From contig JAFUOK010000028.1 in assembly GCA_017481925.1 (NCBI GenBank), positions 1 through 52,277 of the forward strand: DNA of 52,277 bases, written 5' to 3'. The stretch is from Alistipes sp. GTDB lineage: Bacteria; Bacteroidota; Bacteroidia; Bacteroidales; Rikenellaceae. This document shows, in pieces, positions 25,424 to 34,703 of this stretch. The translations under genes were made by a program, and so were the position numbers. The notes below the pieces were generated by a model. The model was not told the origin of the DNA, ran no database searches, and worked only from the letters and a program-made list of their open reading frames with translations. The number at the start of each line of letters is the position of its first letter. Within the stretch, counting starts at the first letter, position 1.

Positions 25424-28400
25424 CTACTGATTCATTGCTTCACGCCAAGTCTTATTAATCACAACGGGCGGATGCGTAGGTTTGAAATCCGCTGTTGCAG
25501 TCGGGCGATATGGTATGCCTCGAGTTGACGATGAAGTAGAGCGGTTCTTGGCATCCCACTCGACAAACTCCTCATAGTCATACTCCCAATCGGCGCCATA
25601 AGCCAACTTGTGAATACGATAGTAGATAGCCTCACGCGACGGAGCATTGAAATAAGAATACACCGCATGATTGTTCATTATGCTTTGTTGCGTCGCTCGC
25701 CACACACCTGTTTCATACGTACCACCTTCATATGCGCCCAATTGTTCGGAGGCGTATCGGCTATCTTGAATAAATTTTGCCCATTTAATATTATTCAAGT
25801 TATTTGTATCATCAATATTTTTTAGCCAGCCATATTTCTCATTTACAAAGGCATTCGATGGTGCTTCACCCGAAGTTTCTATATATTCATCTGCTAACTT
25901 GGCAAATCCATGACCGACAACCTCGTGTTGTATAAGTGAATTATAGTTAACATCCCATGTATCACATAGAGCCATTGAGAAGCCGCACCCATAATCATTC
26001 TCAGCAACAGGATTTTCATTTACACAATTAGATCGTCCATAACCATTAACTGCAACAACCACAGCCGTATTTTCAAGTCTATCACTTGATACAGCTTTTT
26101 CGGCATACGATTTTATAGTTGCTGTTTGTGCTACATAAGCCCAATCTGGCGTCTCCATCTGCAGAACAGACTTACCAGAATTGATATAAGCCTTTTCTGA
26201 CACTGCGGTTACGGCATACACATTAAACATATCTTTAAAAGATTTAAACGGCTCGTATGCAAATAAGGCATCTACAACCTTATTCATATGCTCGTCATAT
26301 GTGCCATCGTTTACCATTGTGTCGTTAAACGCCTCTCCCATAATAACGATATCTATACCATTACCAACCGTGGCTCTTTGAATAACTCTAACTTGGCCAT
26401 CTTTAGAAAAATCGGTTGATGTATGCAAATAATGCTCCTTCGGGACAATCGGGAAGTCTATATAAGACCCTCCATTAGCATTGCTGATTTGCAGATTAGA
26501 TCTGTTGAAATTGTTTTCTCCATACATAGGAATATAAATAACATCCATTCCTCCGCTTGCATATAATCGCTTGAGGTTATAGCAATCACTCAAATCAACA
26601 ACCTTAAGACTTGTACATGATACATCTAACACTTCCAATGAATTACAGCCAGCCAACTCCAGCGTGCTAAGTGTTTGGGGCATCTGAGCTTCATAAAATA
26701 AGTTCTGGATCACACGATAATCCAGGGAGTGTATCTCCTTCAACGAAGAGCAACCATTAGCCTTTAATGTCGTCATAATCGAAGACTTAACGTTGCTATT
26801 AGGATATTCAAATACACTACCGACGTTAGCACCAATCCACAACTCTTCCAACTGCGTCAGACCACTCACATCCAATGTAGCGATATTGGGAAGGCCAAAT
26901 AGTTGCAAGCTCTTGAGTGCGAGATTCCTGCTCACATCAATTGATGTAATGGATGGATTTGCAGCCAAATTTAGCATCTCCAAATTGGTATTCTTGCTCA
27001 CATCAATTGTCGTAAATTTGTTATATGAACCATTGAAACTCTTTAATGATAGTATCTTACTAAGATCAAAATTAGTCAACGAGTTCTTGCTCAATGTCAG
27101 GCTCTCCAACTTCGGACATTCTTCAATCGTGATTGCAGATAGCAACCCATTAGGTTTGTCATCGTAATGTGACATACTGGGGCGTAAATCCACGCTCTCC
27201 AACGTTGCACAATTAGTCACACTCGCTTTGGTCATATGTGGCGCATAGAGTGCAATTGATGTCAGACTATTACAATTGTTGATATCAATGGTCGAGAGCA
27301 TACGGTCATCATAATACAAATTGGGGTCATCTCTGACATCCATCTGTATTCCCGTTATACCACAGTTTGAGAGCTCTAAATTCTCGGTAGATGCTGAGAT
27401 ACTAAACAATTCCAAATTTTCACAATTCTTCACAGACACATCCTGGACGGTTGTGCCATCAAGTAATAGAGCACGTAAACTCTCCACGCCATCAATATCT
27501 ACTGCCGTAATATTATTTCCTGCAAGATCTATCCAATAGACACCATCAACAGCCTCTGTTGTTAATACACCAGAAATTCCCTGCAAGTCCCTTTCGATGT
27601 ATATATTACCATTCTCGTCATATCGAGGTTGGCCATACCAATTCATCAGAGCTACATCTGTACACCAATTCTCATTATTGGGCCAATTATCACCGTCCAT
27701 TTCTTCATAGAATCGAGCTAAAACTTTACGAGCATTTGTCTCAAATGGCGAATATTGACTTATTCTAAAAATACACCCTCCCGAGTTTTTTGCCGAAACA
27801 TATACGGTTGCATAACGATTAGGTGTCTCGTTACTTGCATTGGGAGTGATATTAAATCGCAACTTATATTCCTCTAAGGCTCGCGTATTCTCTGTAGCAA
27901 GATTAATCCAATCAGGTTTTTCATCACCAATATTCATCCCATAGATTTTAACATCTAATTCGTTTAAATCCCAGTCTGTCAATATGGGACACTCAACTAC
28001 TCCTCCTTCAGAATCGATATAGAACGTAGCATTATCCTCTCCAGATGTAACGGTTCCGCTATTTTTACCTTGCGAGAAAGTCACAGTCTGCTTAACCGCT
28101 CCATCTTTGCTGGTAAATGTAACATCTCCCTCTCTGCGTTCATTTCCTCCATTCCCCTCAATAAAGAACACAAGGGTCTTTTTCTCCATTGCTCGTGTTG
28201 ATTGGAGCGATATCCAGCCGACATCAACACTTGTTTCGAAATCGATGTTGTGCAATACCTCTAATTCAAACTCGCCTCCCTCGGACGGCACCTCATATAC
28301 ACTTTGAGCCAAGACGATAGCATCACATTGCACCTGCACAATCTTTACCACTTCCGAAAGATTGTTTTCTTTATTAGTGAATTTGATTTCGGCTGAACGC

Positions 28401-29248
28401 TGGTCATAATCCACATTCTCGTCAATATCGAAATAATATGTATTTGTAGAGACTCCTCGCGTGGCGTTCTCCTTAATCCAGTTCGCATCCTGCGGAATCT
28501 CAATCGACACATCGACATTACTCTTTACCTCAACGGCAATAGTCTCACCTGCTGACGGCACAACATATTCATTCTGCGAGATAACAATCGAAGGTGCTGA
28601 GCCTGCTTGATAGATATTGACAATCTCTTTAAACTCACCACTCTTGATGATAATTTTACCCTCACGTTTCTCGGTATCGTCATTCGCCTTAATCTTGAAT
28701 ACAAGTGTAGATGTCTGTATCGCACGAGTACCCTCATACGAAATCCACTCTTTAGCGGCATCATCAACAACGTATTCGAAGTCAATATTAGCCTTAACCT
28801 CAACAACAACTTCGCCGCCCTCGGCTCCAACCTCAAACTTTGACGATGTAACTGTCAGCGCATCCTTCTGCTTCTGCGATACCTTGACGGTCTTTGATGC
28901 CGTGCCGGCCTTGATTATCACCGAAGCCGTGCGGTCATCGGGAGTATCATTCTCAGTCGTGGTTATCACAATACTTGCATTGCCCGCTGCTCCACTTGCA
29001 GGTTCGATAAAGCACCAATCGTCTGCACGATTATTTACAACCTGTGCTGTCCAAGCCTCCGACGAATTGAAAGTAACCTCCCGCGAGCCTCCATCTGTCG
29101 GGAAGTCAATAGTTGAGGCATTAAGAGTAATTTGAGGTTGTTTGGGAGGTGTCTGTCCACCGCCGCCATTTCCTCCGGGCTCTGTTCCACTATCGGAACA
29201 TGCTACAACAGCCAGCAAGGCCATCATGCAAAATATTAGTTTCTTCAT
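25424..29248 (-). CDS. BACON / leucine-rich-repeat / M64 peptidase surface lipoprotein
   Basis: This 1274-aa lipoprotein has a signal with lipobox ending at Cys17 (LLAVVAC), followed by a Gly/Pro linker. Residues about 38-505 hold five BACON-like Ig domains, recognisable by repeats such as EVPSEGGEFELEV and DWCFIEPASG. From about 515 comes a plant-type LRR cap (GDNWPNNENW), then irregular leucine-rich repeats to about 890. The C-terminal part is a family M64 metallopeptidase with HEVVGHGFAKLADEY at 1108-1122: two zinc-binding His, catalytic Glu and downstream Asp-Glu-Tyr. M64 includes IgA-cleaving Clostridium ramosum peptidase and BACOVA_00663-like gut proteins. BACON often mediates mucin or carbohydrate contact. 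It has its own promoter. Confidence 0.92.
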   Translation of the reverse strand: MKKLIFCMMALLAVVACSDSGTEPGGNGGGGQTPPKQPQITLNASTIDFPTDGGSREVTFNSSEAWTAQVVNNRADDWCFIEPASGAAGNASIVITTTENDTPDDRTASVIIKAGTASKTVKVSQKQKDALTVTSSKFEVGAEGGEVVVEVKANIDFEYVVDDAAKEWISYEGTRAIQTSTLVFKIKANDDTEKREGKIIIKSGEFKEIVNIYQAGSAPSIVISQNEYVVPSAGETIAVEVKSNVDVSIEIPQDANWIKENATRGVSTNTYYFDIDENVDYDQRSAEIKFTNKENNLSEVVKIVQVQCDAIVLAQSVYEVPSEGGEFELEVLHNIDFETSVDVGWISLQSTRAMEKKTLVFFIEGNGGNERREGDVTFTSKDGAVKQTVTFSQGKNSGTVTSGEDNATFYIDSEGGVVECPILTDWDLNELDVKIYGMNIGDEKPDWINLATENTRALEEYKLRFNITPNASNETPNRYATVYVSAKNSGGCIFRISQYSPFETNARKVLARFYEEMDGDNWPNNENWCTDVALMNWYGQPRYDENGNIYIERDLQGISGVLTTEAVDGVYWIDLAGNNITAVDIDGVESLRALLLDGTTVQDVSVKNCENLELFSISASTENLELSNCGITGIQMDVRDDPNLYYDDRMLSTIDINNCNSLTSIALYAPHMTKASVTNCATLESVDLRPSMSHYDDKPNGLLSAITIEECPKLESLTLSKNSLTNFDLSKILSLKSFNGSYNKFTTIDVSKNTNLEMLNLAANPSITSIDVSRNLALKSLQLFGLPNIATLDVSGLTQLEELWIGANVGSVFEYPNSNVKSSIMTTLKANGCSSLKEIHSLDYRVIQNLFYEAQMPQTLSTLELAGCNSLEVLDVSCTSLKVVDLSDCYNLKRLYASGGMDVIYIPMYGENNFNRSNLQISNANGGSYIDFPIVPKEHYLHTSTDFSKDGQVRVIQRATVGNGIDIVIMGEAFNDTMVNDGTYDEHMNKVVDALFAYEPFKSFKDMFNVYAVTAVSEKAYINSGKSVLQMETPDWAYVAQTATIKSYAEKAVSSDRLENTAVVVAVNGYGRSNCVNENPVAENDYGCGFSMALCDTWDVNYNSLIQHEVVGHGFAKLADEYIETSGEAPSNAFVNEKYGWLKNIDDTNNLNNIKWAKFIQDSRYASEQLGAYEGGTYETGVWRATQQSIMNNHAVYSYFNAPSREAIYYRIHKLAYGADWEYDYEEFVEWDAKNRSTSSSTRGIPYRPTATADFKPTHPPVVINKTWREAMNQ

Positions 29249-29272
29249 ATTATTTGGTTTTGGACTTTATTA

Positions 29273-29303
29273 CAAATTTAGCAAAGTTTTTCTATTCAAG
29301 CAA
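29273..29303 (-). promoter_or_regulatory. Promoter of the M64 lipoprotein gene
   Basis: The minus-strand -7 box TAAATTTG (29273-29280) is preceded after 20 nt by TTG (29301-29303), about 25 nt before the ATG at 29248. Confidence 0.65.
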
Positions 29304-29321
29304 CTTAGTCCCTCTTTTTTA

Positions 29322-30566
29322 TTATTGGGCCGTTATGCGGTGATAGTCCGAGACGGCGACGGCGTAGTTGAAGCGGGCGGTGATGGCGTTGGTGTAGAGT
29401 TGCAGCCAGCTGATCTGCGCCTGCAACACATCCAGCACCGTTGCCTGCCCCTCTTGATATGAGTAGGTGCTAATCGAGAGGTTTTCGGCTGCAATAGCCA
29501 GATTATGCAGTGACGACTGTATCTGCGAATAACTGCTCGTCATCGCACTCCACCCGTCGGCCTCCTGCTCGGCTGCATCACGGCGCAGTTGTTCCATGCC
29601 GTTCTCCGCACGTCGCACATCGGAGCGTGCCACAGCCACCGCCGAACGCCTCTCGCCCCAATGAAACAGAGGCACACTCAACCCTACAACCAATGCACCA
29701 TCGACATAGGTCTTCGCCGAGGCATTGGGCAAATAGGTCTGCCACGAACCACTCACACCCGCCGTGAGATGTGGATTATATTGCGCCCGCGTAGCCTTCA
29801 CGCCATACTCTGCCGCAAGCGTTGAAAGCGCGGCCGCGCGCATATCAGGGCGTTGCTGAAGCATCTGCTCCACGGTAACACGTGCAGGCATAGCGACTGA
29901 ATCGAGAATTGAGTTCGAGAGTGCAACATCCCCTCCGCCCGTCTCGCCCCGCAAGGCGTTGAAACGATGCAAAGCCACCTCATAGTCATTCTCCATCTCC
30001 AGCAAGGCGAACTCCGCCTCGCTAAGGCGTGTTTCCACCTGCAACAAATCGCCCTTGGCGACATAACCCTCACTAAAGCGCTCCTCCACGACACCATACA
30101 GCGAGCGGATGATGGCGACATACTCCCGTGTGGCAGCACGATAGAGTTGCATAGCAGAGAGCGAGTAGTAAGCCCTCTCGGCGGCATTTCGCACATCCAA
30201 CTGCGTCATCCGCTGATTCTCCGTAGCCACGTCACTTTGTAACTCGGCTCGGCGAAAAGAGGCTCGCACACCACCTCCGGCATAGAGTATCTGTTCGATG
30301 CGAGGCTGCAGGGTAAAGCCCCACAGGTCGGCATCTCCCGAGCGACGGAAATCAGTGGTAAACGACCCCGAGGCTGTAAGCGAGGGGAGAAAATCGGTTT
30401 TGGCAATATGCACCTGGGCTGTGGCACGCTCTACCTCGACTGTGGCATTGCTTATATCCATACTATTTAGATAGACGCTATCACGATATGCCTGAAGAGT
30501 AAAGAGCGTCTGCGACTGCGCCGAGCAGGCCGCTACCACCGCCAACAAAAGAGATATGATTCGCAT
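29322..30566 (-). CDS. TolC-family outer-membrane efflux channel
   Basis: This 414-aa protein has a signal peptide (MRIISLLLAVVAACSAQS) and two OEP half-repeats rich in Ala/Glu coiled-coil helices, such as NSMDISNATVEVERATAQVH and a second around VAVARSDVRRAENGMEQLRR. A strand segment with GVSGSWQTYLP separates them. Trimers form the outer-membrane channel of a tripartite pump. It is the third gene of the operon, 2 nt after the RND permease. No terminator hairpin is evident downstream, so some read-through into the M64 gene region is possible. Confidence 0.93.
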   Translation of the reverse strand: MRIISLLLAVVAACSAQSQTLFTLQAYRDSVYLNSMDISNATVEVERATAQVHIAKTDFLPSLTASGSFTTDFRRSGDADLWGFTLQPRIEQILYAGGGVRASFRRAELQSDVATENQRMTQLDVRNAAERAYYSLSAMQLYRAATREYVAIIRSLYGVVEERFSEGYVAKGDLLQVETRLSEAEFALLEMENDYEVALHRFNALRGETGGGDVALSNSILDSVAMPARVTVEQMLQQRPDMRAAALSTLAAEYGVKATRAQYNPHLTAGVSGSWQTYLPNASAKTYVDGALVVGLSVPLFHWGERRSAVAVARSDVRRAENGMEQLRRDAAEQEADGWSAMTSSYSQIQSSLHNLAIAAENLSISTYSYQEGQATVLDVLQAQISWLQLYTNAITARFNYAVAVSDYHRITAQ

Positions 30567-30568
30567 AA

Positions 30569-33500
30569 CTAACTGTTTTGAACGGGTTTTACACGATAGA
30601 AAATAGCATACACCACGGGCAGGACCGCCATTGTCAGCACGGTTGCAACCAGCAAGCCGCCCATTATCGTGGCCGCCATACTTGCAAACAACGAGTCAAA
30701 GAGCAGAGGTATCAACGCCAAAATAGTTGTCACCGATGCCAGCACCACGGGTACAAGACGATCTGCTGCGGCCTGCACAATAGCATCATACGGGGAGCAT
30801 CCCGCCTCACGTCGTTCGCGAATGGTGGAGACGAGGATAACGGCATTTTTTACATTCATACCGACCAAACCAAGTAGTCCCAACAAAGAGAAGAAGTCGA
30901 ACTCATTACCCGTAAGCAGTAGCCCCAGCACCACGCCAATAAAGATAAGTGGTGTCATAAGCAGGATGATCACAGGCTCGCGGAAGTTATCGAACAAAAG
31001 CAACAGCACCACAAAAATCAGCACCAATGCCAACGGCATATTCTGCCCCAATGCGCGATTCGACTCCGCCTGCGACTCCTGCTCGCCAAAAATTTTCATC
31101 GTATAGTCCTCGGGCACCACGACCTGCTGCTCCACCTGCGCCATCAGCCGCTTAAGCAGAGCCTGCGTATTTACGCCCTCGCGGGGATCGCACTGCGCCT
31201 TGACAACTCGCTGGCGGTTATATTGTTTCACTACTCCCGTGCGATAATCGAAATCAAAGCGGGCTATAGCCTGCTCGAGCGAATAGACATAGCCGTCGCG
31301 CGAGAAGATAGGCATAGATTGCAGATTGGAGAGGTTGTAATCCTCTATATCCTCATCCTTGAGCAGTATGGGCATAAACTCATCGCCACGACGATACTCA
31401 CCCAGTCGGTAGCCTTCGGTTGCTAGTGTTATCCACTGCGCCATACGACCACGGCTGACACCTATACGCTGACCCTTGATCTGCGAATATACAGGCATCC
31501 ACGTAGCCACACGATTTCCCCAACTATTACGAACGTTCTCCGCCTCGGGCATAGAGTGCATAATACGTTCAACCCGTTCGGTCAAAGCGAGAAGCGTATC
31601 TACATCACGTCCCACAAATCCGATTTCGATGGTAGCATCGGGCACGGGCGACAGCTTGAAGAGTGACGAGCGCAACCACACGTCGGGGAACGTCGCCGCC
31701 ACATACTCATCGAAGCGACGTTTCACCCGTTCGGTTTCGCGTTTCGACTTAACCTCAATCAACAGATTTCCGAAATTTGGCCTTCCTGCCACACTACCGC
31801 TGGCCAAATAGTATCGCAGAGGCGTAGAGCCTACGGTAGTGGACACACGCACAACCTCCTCCTGCTCATCCAGCCAGCGAGCCATCGAGTCGAGATGTTG
31901 CTCCGTAGAGCGTATATCATACCCCTCGGGCAGAATCACATCGGCACGGAAGAAGGGTTTGTCCAATTGCGGAAAGAAGTTCTGCGGCATAGCACCCATA
32001 GCTACCACCGACCCCACAAACAACAGCACCACAACCGCCACAACCGCCCAACGACGGGCAAGCATAACTCTTACCAGGCGTTCAAACCAACCCACGGAGA
32101 GTGATGCACTCGCTGCATCCGTAGCCCGCAACATACTCTCGCCAAAGAGTGGCACTTGCGTCAAGGCCAGCAACCAACTCAACACCAACGAGAAGGCAAT
32201 GACGATAAACAGCGGTTTTACAATCTCCGCCACAGCCGAGGGTGCCAAATAGAGTGGCAGGAACGAGAAGACGGCAATAAGCGTAGCACCCAACAAGCCC
32301 CACATTGGGCGCGTAGCACCCTGCACCAGACTTTCTCGCAGGGCCACACCTCGACCAACGCCCTTCAAGGCATTATCCACCACCACGATAGCATTATCGA
32401 CCAGCATACCCATAGCAATAATAAAGCCTGCCAGCGAGGTGCGGTTGATACCCTCACCCAAACCATACAGACCGAGCATCGTGCCGCCAATCGTAAAGAG
32501 CAGCGACAACCCTATAAGCGACCCGGCACGAAGACCCATTGCCAGCATAATGACTGCCACAACGATGGCCACCGAACATAGCAGATTGAGCATAAACGAG
32601 AGGTTGGCCTCACGGGCTATCTCATCCTCGGGGTAGAGCGTCACTACATCCATACCCACGGGCATCTGCGACGTAAGGCGTTGTAGCGCCTCATTAACAC
32701 TGCGCCCCAACCGCACCACATCAGCCTCCGCATCCGACGAGACACCTATACCCACAGCACGACGGCCATCAACCTTCATCACAACCGCAGGTGGCGAGGC
32801 GTAGCCCTGCTCAATGCGAGCCACATCGCCCAAGCGGAACTGCCGCCCGTCGGGAGCGATAAGCAACTGATTGGCAATATCCTCAATCGAAGTGTATGTG
32901 CCCGTTTCCAATACTCGTACACGCACCTCGGAAGCATCTATTTCACCCGTATCGACAATATCGTTCTGCTGCGAGAGGATGGCAGCAATCATCTCAGGCG
33001 TAATAGAAAAATTAGCAAGAATAGATTTTGTAATGAATATGTTTACTACGGGTTGCTGCTCGCCCTGTAGCGCTATCTTCTGTACACCCTCGATGGTGAC
33101 CACCTCGGTTTTGATGCGTTGAGCCCACTCTCGGATCTCATCCCACTCAAAGCCCTCATCTGCTACCAAAGCGTAGTACAAACCATAAACATCGCTGAAA
33201 TCATCATTAACACTTAGCGGCCCCGCCGAGGCAGGTAGCGACGAGGAGATATTCGCCACCTTGCGGCGCAACTCATCCCATAGTTGTGGTATATCGTCAG
33301 CCCTTACGCCCGACTCCAACTCAACCATAATACGCGCCGAGCCGTAGTACGACTCCGAAGTAACCTTCTTCACACGACGCATCGACTGCAATTCGCGTGA
33401 CACGGGTTCGGAGATAAGTTGTTCGACCTCAAAGGGTGTAGCACCGGCATAGTCACACGTCACGACAGCCGTTTTGAGGACAAATGTAGAGTCCTCCTTC

Positions 33501-33601
33501 TTGCCCATCTTCATAAATGACCACACGCCACCCGCGACAAAGAGTGCAAGTACAAAGCAGACTACAGATGACCGCCTTAAAGAAAATTCAGACAACGACA
33601 T
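30569..33601 (-). CDS. RND-superfamily efflux permease (AcrB-like)
   Basis: This 1010-aa protein has the 12-helix RND plan with two large periplasmic loops. In TM4 the proton-relay motif reads GMLVDNAIVVVDN: the first Asp of the AcrB Asp407-Asp408 pair is present, the second is Asn. This variant occurs in many non-AcrB RND groups. In TM10 the relay Lys is present (GMNVKNAVILVSTI). It uses the proton gradient to move drugs, detergents, metals or lipids; the substrate is not predictable here. It lies 3 nt after the adaptor gene and 2 nt before tolC, so the three make one pump. Confidence 0.95.
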   Translation of the reverse strand: MSLSEFSLRRSSVVCFVLALFVAGGVWSFMKMGKKEDSTFVLKTAVVTCDYAGATPFEVEQLISEPVSRELQSMRRVKKVTSESYYGSARIMVELESGVRADDIPQLWDELRRKVANISSSLPASAGPLSVNDDFSDVYGLYYALVADEGFEWDEIREWAQRIKTEVVTIEGVQKIALQGEQQPVVNIFITKSILANFSITPEMIAAILSQQNDIVDTGEIDASEVRVRVLETGTYTSIEDIANQLLIAPDGRQFRLGDVARIEQGYASPPAVVMKVDGRRAVGIGVSSDAEADVVRLGRSVNEALQRLTSQMPVGMDVVTLYPEDEIAREANLSFMLNLLCSVAIVVAVIMLAMGLRAGSLIGLSLLFTIGGTMLGLYGLGEGINRTSLAGFIIAMGMLVDNAIVVVDNALKGVGRGVALRESLVQGATRPMWGLLGATLIAVFSFLPLYLAPSAVAEIVKPLFIVIAFSLVLSWLLALTQVPLFGESMLRATDAASASLSVGWFERLVRVMLARRWAVVAVVVLLFVGSVVAMGAMPQNFFPQLDKPFFRADVILPEGYDIRSTEQHLDSMARWLDEQEEVVRVSTTVGSTPLRYYLASGSVAGRPNFGNLLIEVKSKRETERVKRRFDEYVAATFPDVWLRSSLFKLSPVPDATIEIGFVGRDVDTLLALTERVERIMHSMPEAENVRNSWGNRVATWMPVYSQIKGQRIGVSRGRMAQWITLATEGYRLGEYRRGDEFMPILLKDEDIEDYNLSNLQSMPIFSRDGYVYSLEQAIARFDFDYRTGVVKQYNRQRVVKAQCDPREGVNTQALLKRLMAQVEQQVVVPEDYTMKIFGEQESQAESNRALGQNMPLALVLIFVVLLLLFDNFREPVIILLMTPLIFIGVVLGLLLTGNEFDFFSLLGLLGLVGMNVKNAVILVSTIRERREAGCSPYDAIVQAAADRLVPVVLASVTTILALIPLLFDSLFASMAATIMGGLLVATVLTMAVLPVVYAIFYRVKPVQNS

Positions 33602-33604
33602 AGG

Positions 33605-34639
33605 CTAACGATTTAAGATTTTTACTCGCTCGCCCTCTGTAAGACGATACACTCCCGCGACAACAACCTCCTCGCCTACATTCAGTCCAGAGAGCACCAC
33701 CACCCTGTCGCGGCCAAACACATCGCCCAGCCTAACCGCTCGGCGCTCGACTCTATCCTCCGACGATACGACCCATACATACTCTCCACCCTCGGCAGGG
33801 GCATATATGGCCGTAAGTGGCACGGCCACATCCTTAGTCCGCTCGTCAGCCGAGCGGATTGTAACCTGGCACGTCATACCCGGTGATATATTATAGGGTG
33901 CGATTGCCATCCTATCCAACTTGAGCGATACGGGGAATCCCGAAGCATCCGAGGCTGTCTTGGCATAGGTATCGAGGCGTGCCGAGAAACGCACATCGGG
34001 GTAATTGTCGAAGCGCACGGTAAAGCGCGTGAGCGAATCCGAGAGTAGCGATAGGCTGCGCTCGGGCATAGTAAACTCGACGGTTGTGCTGATGGGATTG
34101 ACCAGTCGCAGGATAGTCTGCCCTGCGGTCACACGCTGATAGGTATCGACATAGGTTCGCTCAATAACGCCCGCAAAGGGAGCCCGCAGAGTGGTCTGCG
34201 ATAGCAGATCCGACGCATTCTCAAAGGTCGAGCGAGCCTGCACAAGTGCCGTCTCGGCCGATTCGTACTCCTGGCGCGATACGGCCTCGTGCTCCATAAG
34301 TCGTGACACACGGTCGAACTGCGAGCGGGCGCGCTCATATTGCGCTCGATCGGCAGCCACCTGCAACTCCACATCGCGAGGATCTAACCGTGCGAGAGTC
34401 TCACCACGCGAGACATAATCACCCTTCGACACATCGACCGCAGCGACCTGTCCCGCAATCTTGAAGGCCATATTCACAGCATCGTCGGCCGTAGCCATAC
34501 CTGCGAAGTCGCGATCGAGGAAATCAACAGCCTGCACCGTTGCCACCTTGACGGGACGCGGAGCGAGTGGCGGCGTGGAGTGGCGACGACAAGCCACACA
34601 GCACAACAGAATAGAAAACAACAAAAGATATCTACGCAT
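33605..34639 (-). CDS. RND efflux periplasmic adaptor lipoprotein
   Basis: This 344-aa protein has a lipoprotein signal (MRRYLLLFSILLCCVAC, Cys17). It carries a biotinyl-lipoyl half motif (KIAGQVAAVDVSKGDYVSRG), an alpha-helical hairpin (YERARSQFDRVSRLMEHEAV), the second lipoyl half (LRAPFAGVIERTYVDTYQRV) and beta-barrel/membrane-proximal domains. It bridges the RND permease to TolC. The start is set at 34639: the frame continues to an ATG at 34678, but that stretch is the terminator hairpin of the upstream operon and would put residues before the lipoprotein signal. It is the first gene of the pump operon. Confidence 0.93.
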   Translation of the reverse strand: MRRYLLLFSILLCCVACRRHSTPPLAPRPVKVATVQAVDFLDRDFAGMATADDAVNMAFKIAGQVAAVDVSKGDYVSRGETLARLDPRDVELQVAADRAQYERARSQFDRVSRLMEHEAVSRQEYESAETALVQARSTFENASDLLSQTTLRAPFAGVIERTYVDTYQRVTAGQTILRLVNPISTTVEFTMPERSLSLLSDSLTRFTVRFDNYPDVRFSARLDTYAKTASDASGFPVSLKLDRMAIAPYNISPGMTCQVTIRSADERTKDVAVPLTAIYAPAEGGEYVWVVSSEDRVERRAVRLGDVFGRDRVVVLSGLNVGEEVVVAGVYRLTEGERVKILNR

Positions 34640-34641
34640 AG

Positions 34642-34683
34642 CAAAAAAAAATTGACCTTTGCCCAAAGCAAAAGTCAATTTTT
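34642..34683 (-). terminator. Terminator of the suf-tmk-doxX operon, abutting the pump operon start
   Basis: AAAAATTGAC-C-TTTGC (34647-34662), loop CCAAA and GCAAA-A-GTCAATTTTT (34668-34683) form a 16-bp stem. The C/A position is a G-U wobble in the minus-strand RNA. A run of nine U residues then ends only 3 nt before the adaptor ATG. Confidence 0.85.
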
Positions 34684-34703
34684 ATACCAATCTTGCGCGC
34701 AGC

